Assembly (NCBI RefSeq): GCF_008763945.1
Contig: NZ_VTQH01000002.1
Span: 674,578 to 738,577 of the forward strand
Origin: Microbacterium testaceum StLB037
GTDB taxonomy: Bacteria > Actinomycetota > Actinomycetes > Actinomycetales > Microbacteriaceae
Reading direction: 5' to 3'
Length of the DNA: 64,000 bases
Positions 18,304-27,585 of this stretch are shown piece by piece. The position numbers were made by a program, and so were the translations under genes. The first letter of the stretch is position 1. Every line of letters starts with the position of its first letter. The notes under the pieces are model-generated. The model did not search any database. It was not told the origin of the DNA and worked only from the letters and a program-made list of their open reading frames with translations.

Positions 18304-19919
18304 CCACCGTCGTCGTGGTGGGCAGCGGCATCGCCGGTCTCACGGCGGCGCTGCACGCGACGGATTCCGGATGCCGGGTGATCGTCGTCACGAAGGGGTC
18401 CCTCGACCAGACGAACACGCGGTGGGCGCAGGGTGGGATCGCCGCGGTGACCTCCGCCGCCGACACCGTCGCCTCGCACGCCGCCGACACGCTGACCGCC
18501 GGCGCGGGCCTGAATGATCCGGATGCCGTGGACGTGCTCGTCGGCGAGGGCCCGGCCCGCATCGCCGAGCTCGTCGAGCGGGGGGTGGCGTTCGACCGTG
18601 CCGCCGACGGCGACTTCTCGCGCGGGCTCGAGGCGGCCCACGCCGTGGCGCGCGTGCTGCACGCCGGCGGGGATGCGACGGGGGCGGCGATCCAGGCTGC
18701 TCTCGGCGCCGCCGTCCGCGCCGCGGGCATCGGGGTGCGCGAGCACGCGCTGCTGCGCGATCTGGTGCTCACGGACGGCCGGGTCATTGGGGTCGAGCTC
18801 GACGGCGGCGAGCGCCTGATGGCCGATGCCGTGATCCTGGCCACGGGCGGGGCGGGGCAGCTCTACGCCCACACCACGAACCCGCGGGGCGCGACCGCAG
18901 ACGGCATTGCCGCGGCGATCCGCGCGGGCGCCGCCGTGGCCGATCTGGAGTTCGTGCAGTTCCACCCGACCGCCCTCGCCGTGGGAGCGCCGTTCCTCGT
19001 GTCGGAAGCGGTGCGTGGAGAGGGCGCGACCCTCATCGACGACACCGGCCGCCGCTTCGTCTTCGACGCCCACCCCGACGGTGATCTCGCCCCGCGCGAC
19101 GTCGTGGCCCGCGCGAACGCCCGCGCGATGGCCGCGCAGGGCGGTCACCCCGTGCGCCTCGACGCCACCGCGATCGGCGGCGAGCGCCTCGCGCAGCGTT
19201 TCCCCACGATCGACGCCGCCGTGCGGGAACGGGGTCTCGACTGGGGCCGCGAGCCGATCCCGGTGACCCCCGCGGCGCACTACCTGATGGGCGGGGTCGT
19301 CACCGATCTCGACGGACGCACGACGATTCCCGGGCTGTACGCGGTGGGCGAGACCGCCCGCACGGGCGTGCACGGCGCCAACCGTCTGGCATCCAACTCC
19401 CTCCTCGAGGGCGCGGTCTTCGGGGCGCGCGCGGGTGACGCCGTCGCCCGCGACACGGTCTGGCCCGTCGCCGCCGGTGTGTGTGCCGCTCTCGCGGAGG
19501 TTCCGGATGCCACGGCCCCGCGCTTCACGCGCGCCGCGCTGCAGGAGCTGATGTGGGCCGACGCGGGGCTCATGCGCGACGCGTCGGGCCTCACCCGGGC
19601 GGCCGGGGTCCTCGCCGCATGGCGCGCGGACCCCGATCCCCAGTCGGTGGAGGACGCCAATCTCCTGCTCGTCGCGTCGCACGTGGTCGATTCGGCGCTG
19701 CGGCGCACGGCATCCGTCGGCGCGCACTTCCGCTCCGATGCGGAGATCGGTTCGGTCACTGCCCCGGCGGCCGGCGCCGACACTCGCGTCCCCGCCTCCG
19801 TCGTTGCGGTCGATGCCGCCGCGACCGACGCCGACCCGCGCGTCGCCGCACCCGCCCGCGTGCCCGCCGCCGCGGCATCCGTCCCTTCCTCCCCCTCTTC
19901 GAAGGTGCTCGCATGCTGA
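18300..19919 (+). CDS. nadB: L-aspartate oxidase
   Basis: A 539-residue flavoprotein that oxidises aspartate to iminoaspartate, the NadA substrate. The FAD-binding GSGIAGLTAALHA is at the extreme N-terminus, and 'NTRWAQGGIAAV', 'EFVQFHPTAL' and 'HGANRLASNSLLEG' are diagnostic. It starts at GTG 18300, overlapping the nadA stop (GTGA). The last ~50 residues are an Ala/Pro/Val-rich tail without family resemblance. The stop overlaps nadC by seven bases. Confidence 0.96.
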   Translation: MTTVVVVGSGIAGLTAALHATDSGCRVIVVTKGSLDQTNTRWAQGGIAAVTSAADTVASHAADTLTAGAGLNDPDAVDVLVGEGPARIAELVERGVAFDRAADGDFSRGLEAAHAVARVLHAGGDATGAAIQAALGAAVRAAGIGVREHALLRDLVLTDGRVIGVELDGGERLMADAVILATGGAGQLYAHTTNPRGATADGIAAAIRAGAAVADLEFVQFHPTALAVGAPFLVSEAVRGEGATLIDDTGRRFVFDAHPDGDLAPRDVVARANARAMAAQGGHPVRLDATAIGGERLAQRFPTIDAAVRERGLDWGREPIPVTPAAHYLMGGVVTDLDGRTTIPGLYAVGETARTGVHGANRLASNSLLEGAVFGARAGDAVARDTVWPVAAGVCAALAEVPDATAPRFTRAALQELMWADAGLMRDASGLTRAAGVLAAWRADPDPQSVEDANLLLVASHVVDSALRRTASVGAHFRSDAEIGSVTAPAAGADTRVPASVVAVDAAATDADPRVAAPARVPAAAASVPSSPSSKVLAC

Positions 19920-20770
19920 CCCGCTCCGCCATCGACCGTGTCGTCTCCGCCGCTCTCGAAGAAGACGCCCCGTGGGGCGATCTCACGAGCGAGACACTCA
20001 TCCCCGAGACCGCGGTCGCGCGCGCCGAGCTGGTCGCGCGGGTCGACGGGGTGTTCAGCGGGGCTGCGGTGTTCGCCGCGGCCTTCACCCTGACCGATCC
20101 CTCGATCACGGTCGAGCAGCGGGTTGCCGACGGCGAGCGGTTCTCCCCCGGAGACACGCTCGCCGTGGTCACCGGCCCCGCACGCGCGGTGCTGACCGCC
20201 GAGCGCATCGGCCTGAACTTCGTGCAGCGCATGTCGGGCATCGCGACCCTCACCGCCCGCTACGTCGCCGAGGTCGCCCACACCGGGGCGCGCATCGTCG
20301 ACACGCGCAAGACCACGCCCGGCCTGCGCGCGATCGAGCGGCAGGCCGTGCGCGACGGCGGCGGACACAACCACCGGTTCTCGCTGTCGGATGCCGTTAT
20401 GGCCAAGGACAACCACCTCGCCGTGCTGACCGCGCAGGGTCTGTCGGTGACCCAGGCACTCGAGAGCGCGATCGCGCGACTCCCGCACACGACGCACGTC
20501 GAGGTCGAGGTCGACCGGCTCGACCAGATCGACGCGGTGCTCGCGGCGGGGGTCGGCACGATCATGCTCGACAATTTCTCGCTCGACGACCTGCGCACCG
20601 GTGTCGCCCGCATCGCCGGCGCCGCGCAGGTCGAGGCGTCCGGCGGCGTGACTCTTGAGACCGTCCGCGCGATCGCCGAGACCGGCGTCGACGTCATCTC
20701 GGTCGGAGCGCTCACGCACTCGGCATCCGCCCTCGACCTCGGGCTCGACATCCGCATCGAGACGGCGTGA
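19913..20770 (+). CDS. nadC: Nicotinate-nucleotide pyrophosphorylase (carboxylating)
   Basis: A 285-residue phosphoribosyltransferase that turns quinolinate and PRPP into nicotinate mononucleotide. Motifs are EEDAPWGDLTSE, 'RIGLNFVQRMSGIAT', 'DTRKTTPGLR' and the barrel strand 'VEVDRLDQI'. ATG 19913 lies inside the 3' end of nadB (overlap of seven bases), and the end overlaps the next gene's GTG. The de novo route to NAD from aspartate is thus complete within the operon up to nicotinate mononucleotide. Confidence 0.97.
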   Translation: MLTRSAIDRVVSAALEEDAPWGDLTSETLIPETAVARAELVARVDGVFSGAAVFAAAFTLTDPSITVEQRVADGERFSPGDTLAVVTGPARAVLTAERIGLNFVQRMSGIATLTARYVAEVAHTGARIVDTRKTTPGLRAIERQAVRDGGGHNHRFSLSDAVMAKDNHLAVLTAQGLSVTQALESAIARLPHTTHVEVEVDRLDQIDAVLAAGVGTIMLDNFSLDDLRTGVARIAGAAQVEASGGVTLETVRAIAETGVDVISVGALTHSASALDLGLDIRIETA

Positions 20771-21897
20771 GCCTCTACCTCGACAACGCCGCCACCACCC
20801 CCGTGCGCCCCGAGGTGCTCGAGGCGATGACGCCGTACCTCACGCGCGTCTTCGGCAACCCGTCGAGCCACCACGAGGTGGGTGAGGCCGCGGCATCCGC
20901 TCTCGACGACGCCCGTCGTCGCGTCGCCGCCGTGCTGGGCATGCGCCCCGGAGACGTGCTGTTCACCTCGGGCGGCACCGAGTCGAACAACGCCGCGATC
21001 AAGGGGATCGTTCTCGGGTCGGGGCGGAAGCACCTCGTCACCACCGCGATCGAGCACGAGTCGGTGCTCGCCTCGGCCGACTACCTACACCGCCTGCACG
21101 GCGCCGAGGTCACCCACGCGCCCGTCGACGACACCGGCACGCTGACGCCCGACGCCCTCGCCGCGGTGCTGCGCGACGACACGGCCCTGGTGTCGGTCGG
21201 CTACGCCAACAACGAGATCGGAACGGTCCAGGATGCCGCCGCTCTCGCCGCCGTCGCGCACGCTCGCGGAGTGCCCCTGCACCTCGACGCCGTGCAGGCG
21301 GCGGGGTGGCTGCCGCTTTCGGGGACGGGGGCGGATGCCGTGACCATCGCCGGACACAAGCTCGGCGCCCCGAAGGGTACGGGAATCCTGGCCGTACGCG
21401 GGCGCCTGCCGTTCGAGCCCCTGCTGCACGGGGGCGGGCAGGAGCGCGGGCGCCGCTCGGGAACGCCCGACGTCGCGGGGGCCGTGGGGATCGCCACGGC
21501 GTTGACGATCGCCGAGACCGAGCGGGCCGAAGACGCCGCCCGCGTCGCGGCCCTGCGCGATGCGTTCATCGCGCGCGTGCTCGCCGTGGTGCCCGGTGCC
21601 CGCCTCACCGGTCACCCGCACCGGCGCCTGCCGGGCACCGCGAGCTTCGTCTTCCCCGGAACCAACGGCGAGACCGTCCTGCTCGAGCTGGAGCGCCGGG
21701 GCATCGTGTCGTCGAGCGGCTCCGCGTGCGCCGCCGGGAGCGACGAGGCCTCCCACGTCCTGCTGACCGTGGGGCTCGCGCACGACGACGCCCGCACCGC
21801 CGTGCGCTTCACCCTCCCCCACGGGCTGCGTCATTCCCTCGACGCCGTCGCAGATGCCGTCGCCGACGCCGTCAGCGCCGTAGGCTCGCGCGGGTGA
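20767..21897 (+). CDS. Cysteine desulfurase (IscS/NifS-like) of the nad operon
   Basis: A 376-residue class V PLP aminotransferase-fold enzyme. The PLP lysine is in TIAGHKLGAPKGTG, and the persulfide cysteine is in SSGSACAAGSDEASHV. The N-terminal 'YLDNAATTPVRPEV' is typical. NifS-like desulfurases next to nadA/nadB are known in other bacteria (for example Bacillus), where they help assemble the NadA iron-sulfur cluster. That role is likely here, given the four-base overlap with nadC (GTGA at 20767-20770). A broader sulfur-donor role is possible. Confidence 0.9.
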   Translation: MSLYLDNAATTPVRPEVLEAMTPYLTRVFGNPSSHHEVGEAAASALDDARRRVAAVLGMRPGDVLFTSGGTESNNAAIKGIVLGSGRKHLVTTAIEHESVLASADYLHRLHGAEVTHAPVDDTGTLTPDALAAVLRDDTALVSVGYANNEIGTVQDAAALAAVAHARGVPLHLDAVQAAGWLPLSGTGADAVTIAGHKLGAPKGTGILAVRGRLPFEPLLHGGGQERGRRSGTPDVAGAVGIATALTIAETERAEDAARVAALRDAFIARVLAVVPGARLTGHPHRRLPGTASFVFPGTNGETVLLELERRGIVSSSGSACAAGSDEASHVLLTVGLAHDDARTAVRFTLPHGLRHSLDAVADAVADAVSAVGSRG

Positions 21898-22790
21898 GCT
21901 CCACCCCCGTCACCGTCATCGTCCCCGGATTCGACGTCGCCGCCTTCGCGGAAGAGGCCCTCGATTCGCTCCGCGCGCAGACGCACCAGCGATGGACCGC
22001 CGTCCTCGTCGACGACGCCTCCAGCGACGACACCGCCCGGATCTTCGCCGACGCCGCCTCCGCCGACCCCCGTTTCCGGCTCGAGCGCCACACCGCGCAG
22101 CGCGGCCTGGGGGCCGCCCGAAACACCGGACTGTCGCTCGTCGACACCCCGTACATCGCGTTCCTCGACGCCGACGACCGTTTCCGCCCCGACGCCCTCT
22201 CGCGCCTGGCCGACACCCTCGATCGCACCGGCAGCGACTTCGCCGTCGGCGCGTACGTTCGCCTGCGACCGGATGCCGACACCCCCCGCTACACCGCGGG
22301 AGAGGTGCAGCCCTGGGTCCTGGCATCCACGTCCCCCGCTCGGGAAAGGACCACGATCGCGGAGCATCCCGCGGCCTCGGGGAACATCGTGGCGTGGTCG
22401 AAGATGAGCCGCGCGGCCTTCTGGGACGCGCATGGCCTGCGCTTCCCGGAGGGGCGGTACTACGAAGACCAGGTGCTCACGCAGCGCATGTACACAGCCG
22501 CGACGGCGTTCGATGTGATCCCCGACGTGATCGTCGAGTGGCGGCAGCGCCGCGAGGGCGGGTCGATCACCCAGCGGCTCGGCGAGCTGGGCGTGCTGCG
22601 CGACTACCTCGAGGCCCTCGGTGAGGGGATCGCGGTGCTACGCGAGGCAGGGGCCGACGCCGCCGTACGCGAGCGGGGTGCGTTGATCCGCACGCTCGAC
22701 CTGCCGCCGTTGCTGCGCATCGCCGAGACGCACCCCGACCCCGCGTACCGCATCGCGCTGGACGCGTTCGTCGAGTCGCTGCCCGGCTGA
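21894..22790 (+). CDS. Family 2 glycosyltransferase
   Basis: A 298-residue GT-A fold enzyme. It has 'VTVIVPGFDVAAFAEEALDS' at the start, a nucleotide-binding VLVDDASSDDT, the metal site FLDADDRF, and 'GLGAARNTGLS'. Family 2 enzymes transfer sugars to cell-surface or lipid acceptors; the acceptor here is unknown. The GTG start at 21894 overlaps the desulfurase stop. It is the last gene of the nad operon by position, with no evident functional tie to NAD. Confidence 0.88.
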   Translation: MSSTPVTVIVPGFDVAAFAEEALDSLRAQTHQRWTAVLVDDASSDDTARIFADAASADPRFRLERHTAQRGLGAARNTGLSLVDTPYIAFLDADDRFRPDALSRLADTLDRTGSDFAVGAYVRLRPDADTPRYTAGEVQPWVLASTSPARERTTIAEHPAASGNIVAWSKMSRAAFWDAHGLRFPEGRYYEDQVLTQRMYTAATAFDVIPDVIVEWRQRREGGSITQRLGELGVLRDYLEALGEGIAVLREAGADAAVRERGALIRTLDLPPLLRIAETHPDPAYRIALDAFVESLPG

Positions 22791-22928
22791 GCCGTCGCCG
22801 GGCCGCGGCGCGGGATGGCACGGGACGGCTCTGCGTTGCACGGGGCGCGACGCGACACGGGGCGCGGGGCGCGGCGCGACACGGGCATGCCCCCGGGCCC
22901 GGACCCCGCGACGCGGGGTGAGCGCTCG

Positions 22929-24869
22929 TCAGGCGGGCGCCTCGTCGGCGCGGCGGGCGGGCAGCGCGGCGCGCGCGAGGCCCGCGGCGTCGTGCTGCTC
23001 CTCGGCCAGGACGAACGAGGCGGCGAGCTGCTCGGCGGCGAGGCTGGAGTACAGGCCACCCGCGGCGAGCAGTTCGCTGTGGGTTCCGGATTCGACGATG
23101 CGGCCGGCATCCACCACGTGAATCCGATCCGCGCCGATGACCGTCGACAGGCGGTGCGCGATCGAGAGGGTCGTGCGTCCGTGCGAGGCGGTCTCGAGGG
23201 CTTCTTGCACGATGCGCTCCGACACGGTGTCGAGGGCGCTCGTCGCCTCGTCGAGCAGCAGGACCGGCGGGTCTTTCAGCAGCACGCGCGCGATCGCGAT
23301 GCGCTGCTTCTCACCGCCCGACAGTCGGTACCCGCGCTCACCCACGACCGTGTCGTACCCCGCCTCGAACGAGGCGATGACGTGATGGATGTTCGCCGCG
23401 CGGCACGCGGCCTCGATCTCGTCGTCGGTGGCATCGGGCCGGGCGTACCGCAGGTTCTCGCGCACCGTCGCGTGGAAGAGGTACGTCTCTTGAGAGACGA
23501 TCCCGATCTCGTCGATGATCGAGGCGCGCTCGAGGGTGCGCACGTCGGCGCCCGAGAACATCACCGCACCCCCGGTCGCCTCGTACATGCGCGGGGTGAG
23601 GTACAGGATCGTCGTCTTGCCCGCTCCCGAGGGACCGACGAAGGCCACGTGCTGGCCCGGCTCGACGGTGAACGAGACGCCGTCGAGGGTCGGCCGCGCC
23701 TGCTCGGGGGCGTCGGGGTAGCGGAACTCGACATCGCGGAACTCGATCCGTCCCACCGGACCCGGCGCGGCCGAGACGGGCAGCGCGTCCGGTGCGTCGA
23801 CGATCGCCGGACGCAGGTCGAGGTACTCGAAGATGCGCGCGAACAGCGCCGACGAGGTCTGCACGTCGAGGGCCACGCGCATGAGCCCCATCAGCGGCAT
23901 GAGCAACCGGGCCTGCACCGTCGTGAAGGCCACGATCGTACCGGCCGTGATGGCCCCGGCGCCCCCGCCGATGAGGTATCCGGCGACGAAGTAGATGACA
24001 GCGGGCACGCTCGACATGATGACCTGCACGACCGCGAAGAAACCCTGACCGCTCATGGCCCGGCGCACCTGCAGGTGGACCTGGTTGTCGTTCTCGGCAT
24101 CGAACCGCGCGGATTCGGTGCGCTGGCGATTGAACGACTTCGACAACAGGATGCCGGAAACGCTCAGCGTCTCTTGCGTGATCGCCGACAGCTCCGACAG
24201 AGACTCCTGCGTCTCGCCGGCGATCCGCGCGCGAACCTGCCCCACGCGCCGCTGCACGAAGAGCAGGAACGGCATGAGGGCGACGGCGATCAGGGTCAGC
24301 CGCCAGTCGATGAGGATCATCGCCACGAGCGACGCGATCACGGTCACGGCGTTGCCGAGGATGCTCGTGACCGTGTTCGTCAGTACTCCCGAGACGCCGC
24401 CCACGTCGTTCTGCAGACGCGACTGGATGACGCCCGTCTTCGTGCGGGTGAAGAAGCCCAGCTCCATGTTCTGGAGGTGGTCGAACAGGCGCGTACGCAA
24501 ATCGCCCGTCACGCGATTGCCCACGGTGGCGGTGAGCCAGGTCTGGCCCACATTGAGCGCCGCCGAGACGAGGAAGAGTCCGATCATCACGCTCACGAGG
24601 AGGGCGAGAAGCTGCAGGTCGGGGCTCGACCCGTCGACCGGGAAGAGCGCGTCGTCGAAGATGCGCTGCACGAGCAGCGGCGGGATGACCGCGACGGCCG
24701 CGCCCACGACGACCAGCAGCGCCGTGACGGCGATCCGACCGCGGTAGGGCCGGAAGAGCTCGACGACCCGGCGTCCGAGGTTCGGCACGCGCGGGGCCTG
24801 GGCGTTGCGGCGACGCTGCACGTCCGCGTCGACGCCGCGGAACATGCTTCCGCCCATACCCATGCTCAT
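22929..24869 (-). CDS. ABC exporter, fused membrane and ATP-binding domains
   Basis: This 646-residue protein has six predicted helices between about residues 40 and 350 and a C-terminal ATPase with Walker A GPSGAGKTT, signature LSGGEKQRIAIARVLL and Walker B LLLDEATSALD. It is a homodimeric or heterodimeric half-transporter of the MdlB/MsbA kind; the substrate (drug, lipid or peptide) is unknown. The start at ATG 24869 is supported by TAGGCT seven bases upstream (leaderless arrangement); the longer frame runs through the promoter. It is divergent from the MFS gene. Confidence 0.9.
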   Translation of the reverse strand: MSMGMGGSMFRGVDADVQRRRNAQAPRVPNLGRRVVELFRPYRGRIAVTALLVVVGAAVAVIPPLLVQRIFDDALFPVDGSSPDLQLLALLVSVMIGLFLVSAALNVGQTWLTATVGNRVTGDLRTRLFDHLQNMELGFFTRTKTGVIQSRLQNDVGGVSGVLTNTVTSILGNAVTVIASLVAMILIDWRLTLIAVALMPFLLFVQRRVGQVRARIAGETQESLSELSAITQETLSVSGILLSKSFNRQRTESARFDAENDNQVHLQVRRAMSGQGFFAVVQVIMSSVPAVIYFVAGYLIGGGAGAITAGTIVAFTTVQARLLMPLMGLMRVALDVQTSSALFARIFEYLDLRPAIVDAPDALPVSAAPGPVGRIEFRDVEFRYPDAPEQARPTLDGVSFTVEPGQHVAFVGPSGAGKTTILYLTPRMYEATGGAVMFSGADVRTLERASIIDEIGIVSQETYLFHATVRENLRYARPDATDDEIEAACRAANIHHVIASFEAGYDTVVGERGYRLSGGEKQRIAIARVLLKDPPVLLLDEATSALDTVSERIVQEALETASHGRTTLSIAHRLSTVIGADRIHVVDAGRIVESGTHSELLAAGGLYSSLAAEQLAASFVLAEEQHDAAGLARAALPARRADEAPA

Positions 24870-25063
24870 GATCGTCAGCCTACGTCCGACCTCCGACACC
24901 GGCGCCCGCCCCGGCGATGTCGGAGGCACCCGATAGGGTCGCGAGCGGATCCTCGACGATCCGCGGCGCCCACCTCGGAATAACCCGGGCCGCATTTCCG
25001 TTCCGACCCACGCAGTCGCCCTCCGTGGCGCCACGAAGCCCCCCGCACGAAAAGGACCTCGTC

Positions 25064-26557
25064 ATGGCCGCCACCGGCACCGTTCCCGTCTCCCGACCGC
25101 ATACCGCCTCCACGCCCGCGGCGTCGTCGCCCCGCACCGGCCCCGTCATCGCCCTGCTCGTCGTCGCCGCGTTCGTCGTCATCCTCAACGAGACCACCAT
25201 GTCGGTGGCGCTCCCGGCGATCATGGCCGACTTCGGCGTGAGCGCCGCCACCGGACAGTGGCTCACCTCGGCGTTCCTGTTGACGATGGCCGTCGTGATC
25301 CCCCTGACCGGCTTCCTGCTCGAGCGCTTCCCCATCCGCGTCGTGTTCTTCAGCGCGATGGGGGTGTTCGCGGTGGGCACGCTCGTGGCCGCGATCGCGC
25401 CCCTCTTCGGCGTCCTGCTCGCGGGTCGCATCATCCAGGCGATGGGCACGGGCGTGATGATGCCCCTGTTGTTCACCACCGTGTTGAACCTCGTCCCCGC
25501 CAACAAGCGCGGCCGCGTGATGGGCGTCGTCACCATCGTCATCGCCGTCGCACCCGCGGTGGGTCCGACGGTGTCCGGCCTCATCCTGTCGGCTCTCACC
25601 TGGCACGCCATCTTCTGGCTCATCCTGCCGATCGCGCTCGTGGCCATCGCGCTCGGAGCGCGCTGGGTCCGCAACGTCACTCAGACCCGCCCCGACGCAC
25701 GATTCGACGTTCTCTCCGTGGTCCTGTCGGCGATCGGCTTCGGCGGACTCGTCTACGGCCTCAGCGCCATCGGCGAATCGGCATCCGGCCACTCCTCCGT
25801 TCCGGTGTGGATTCCTCTCGCGGTCGGCGCGGTCTTCGTCACCGTGTTCGTCATCCGTCAGCTCCGTCTGCAGCGGTCGGACTCGGCCCTGCTCGACCTC
25901 CGCGTGTTCCAGAGCTCGTCGTTCCGTCTCGCGGTGCCCATGGTCGCGATCGTGATGGCGGCGCTCTTCGGCTCGCTCATCCTGCTGCCGATCTTCCTTC
26001 AGCAGGCACTCGGCCTGAGCAGTCTCACGGTGGGTCTCATGCTGCTTCCCGGTGGCGTGCTCATGGGCGTCATGGCGCCGATCGTCGGCCGCCTCTTCGA
26101 CCGCTTCGGACCGACCCCGCTCGTCATCCCCGGGATGCTCATCGCGGCCGCGGTGCTGTGGACGATGGCGCTGACCTTCGGTCAGGACACGCCCATCTGG
26201 TGGATCGTGACGGTTTACCTCGCCCTCAACCTCGGGCTGGGTCTCGTCTTCACGCCGCTGATGACCTCCGCGCTCGGCTCGCTCCCCCGCCGGTTGTACT
26301 CGCACGGCAGTGCGGTGGTGGGCACCGCCCAGCAGGTGGCCGGCGCAGCGGGCACGGCCGGTTTCGTGGCGATCATGACCGTGTTCTCCAGCGCTGCTCT
26401 GGCCGGCGGTGCCGATCAGACCGCCGCCGTCGCGTCAGGCGTGCACGCGTCGTTCCTGGTCGGAGCGGTCATCGCCACCGCAGCGGTCGTGCTCGCGTGC
26501 TTCGTCCGTAAGCCGGCCGAGACCGAAGAGGCCGACCTGCCCGCCGTCGCGCACTGA
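25064..26557 (+). CDS. MFS drug-efflux transporter, DHA2 type
   Basis: A 497-residue protein with about 14 hydrophobic segments, as expected for the DHA2 (EmrB/QacA-like) family. 'LPAIMADFGVSAATGQWLTS' after helix 1 and 'GRIIQAMGTGVMMPLL' (motif A/C region) are characteristic. It is probably a proton-driven exporter of hydrophobic compounds; the substrate is not predictable. ATG 25064 follows AAAGGA with good spacing. Its gene is divergent from the ABC exporter and convergent with a tiny cysteine-tailed ORF. Confidence 0.9.
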   Translation: MAATGTVPVSRPHTASTPAASSPRTGPVIALLVVAAFVVILNETTMSVALPAIMADFGVSAATGQWLTSAFLLTMAVVIPLTGFLLERFPIRVVFFSAMGVFAVGTLVAAIAPLFGVLLAGRIIQAMGTGVMMPLLFTTVLNLVPANKRGRVMGVVTIVIAVAPAVGPTVSGLILSALTWHAIFWLILPIALVAIALGARWVRNVTQTRPDARFDVLSVVLSAIGFGGLVYGLSAIGESASGHSSVPVWIPLAVGAVFVTVFVIRQLRLQRSDSALLDLRVFQSSSFRLAVPMVAIVMAALFGSLILLPIFLQQALGLSSLTVGLMLLPGGVLMGVMAPIVGRLFDRFGPTPLVIPGMLIAAAVLWTMALTFGQDTPIWWIVTVYLALNLGLGLVFTPLMTSALGSLPRRLYSHGSAVVGTAQQVAGAAGTAGFVAIMTVFSSAALAGGADQTAAVASGVHASFLVGAVIATAAVVLACFVRKPAETEEADLPAVAH

Positions 26558-26698
26558 CCGCCGTCCCGGGCGGGGCTGCCGCTCGCCGGTTCTGCGGGCG
26601 ACGGCGGCTCCGACCCCGGAGGGGTGAGCAGGCGTCACGGCGGCTTCGACACCTCTGCGTCACCTGCGGCGCCGCGCGCAGACGGGCGACGGCGTGAA

Positions 26699-26839
26699 TC
26701 AGAGGGAGCAGGAACCGCCGCCGCAGCACTGCGACGCGGACGGCTTCTGGTCGTTCTCGTTCTCGACAGCGGGGGCGTCGAGCAGCGCGATCAGCGGCTT
26801 GGACGCGGGGGTCGTGTCAGACGTGGTGTCACCGGACAT
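26699..26839 (-). CDS. 46-residue protein with a Cys-rich C-terminus (SQCCGGGSCSL)
   Basis: This short frame has an ordered N-terminal segment (TPASKPLIALLDAP), an acidic linker (VENENDQ) and a C-terminal tail CCGGGSC. I chose ATG 26839 because TAGCAT (26847-26852) sits exactly seven bases upstream, the leaderless promoter geometry used by many genes in this window. ATG 26848 would add three residues. The tail could bind a metal such as Cu, Zn or Fe. I do not recognise a characterised family, and no function is assigned. The neighbours are an MFS pump and a PfpI-like protein. Confidence 0.6.
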   Translation of the reverse strand: MSGDTTSDTTPASKPLIALLDAPAVENENDQKPSASQCCGGGSCSL

Positions 26840-26979
26840 GCGCTCCATGCTACGCCTGCGCGCGAGCGCGAGGGCCGGCACCCTCGCTAACGCCGTGCCG
26901 CGGTATCCGCAACCCCCGTCCCGCGGTCGCTGCGCCTTCCTAGCGTGGAAACACCCCGATCGAGAAAGAAGGGCTTTCC

Positions 26980-27528
26980 ATGACCGATCTCAGCGGCAAG
27001 CGCATCGCATTCCTGCTCACCGACGGCTTCGAGGACTCCGAGCTCACCAGCCCGTGGGATGCCGTGACCTCCGCCGGCGCCGAGGCCGTTCTGGTCTCGC
27101 CGAGCGACGGCAGCATCACCGGCGAGAAGGGTCACGAGCAGAAGGTCGACCTCTCCGTCTCGAGCGCCTCGGCGGGCGACTTCGACGCCCTCGTGCTCCC
27201 CGGCGGCGTCCAGAACGCCGACGACATCCGCATCGTCAAGGACGCCGTGTCGTTCGCCCGCGACTTCTTCGACCAGCACAAGCCGGTCGCCGTCATCTGC
27301 CACGGCGGATGGATCCTCACCGAGGCCGACGTGCTGAAGGGCCGCACCCTCACCAGCTACCCGACGCTGCAGACCGACCTGCGCAACGCGGGTGCGACGT
27401 GGGTCGACGAAGAGGTGCACGTCGACCAGGGCCTCGTTTCGAGCCGCAACCCCGACGATCTGCCCGCGTTCAACGCCAAGCTCATCGAAGAGGTCGCCGA
27501 GGGAAAGCACTCCGGTCAGACCGCCTGA
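26980..27528 (+). CDS. DJ-1/PfpI family protein (class I glutamine amidotransferase-like)
   Basis: A 182-residue protein with a nucleophile elbow AVICHGGWIL (Cys near residue 107) and an N-terminal 'KRIAFLLTDGFEDSELTSP' carrying the conserved acidic residue. This PfpI/YhbO subgroup is linked to protein or nucleotide deglycation and general stress resistance; the exact activity is debated. The start ATG follows AGAAGG. A strong terminator follows within 20 bases, so it is monocistronic. Confidence 0.9.
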   Translation: MTDLSGKRIAFLLTDGFEDSELTSPWDAVTSAGAEAVLVSPSDGSITGEKGHEQKVDLSVSSASAGDFDALVLPGGVQNADDIRIVKDAVSFARDFFDQHKPVAVICHGGWILTEADVLKGRTLTSYPTLQTDLRNAGATWVDEEVHVDQGLVSSRNPDDLPAFNAKLIEEVAEGKHSGQTA

Positions 27529-27543
27529 GCGTTCCTCACGATG

Positions 27544-27572
27544 GGGCCCCGCACTCCGGTGCGGGGCCCTTT
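27544..27572 (+). terminator. Rho-independent terminator of the PfpI-like gene
   Basis: GGGCCCCGCAC (27544-27554), loop TCCG and the exact complement to 27569 are followed by TTTCG. Confidence 0.85.
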
Positions 27573-27585
27573 CGTCGTCCCCGGT

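Noticed and set aside
22815..24983. A 722-codon plus-strand frame opposite the ABC exporter
   Set aside because: Antisense shadow; composition is Arg/His/Asp-rich as expected from reversing a GC3-biased gene.
26887..27510. A 207-codon minus-strand frame opposite the PfpI-like gene
   Set aside because: Shadow of a confident plus-strand gene.
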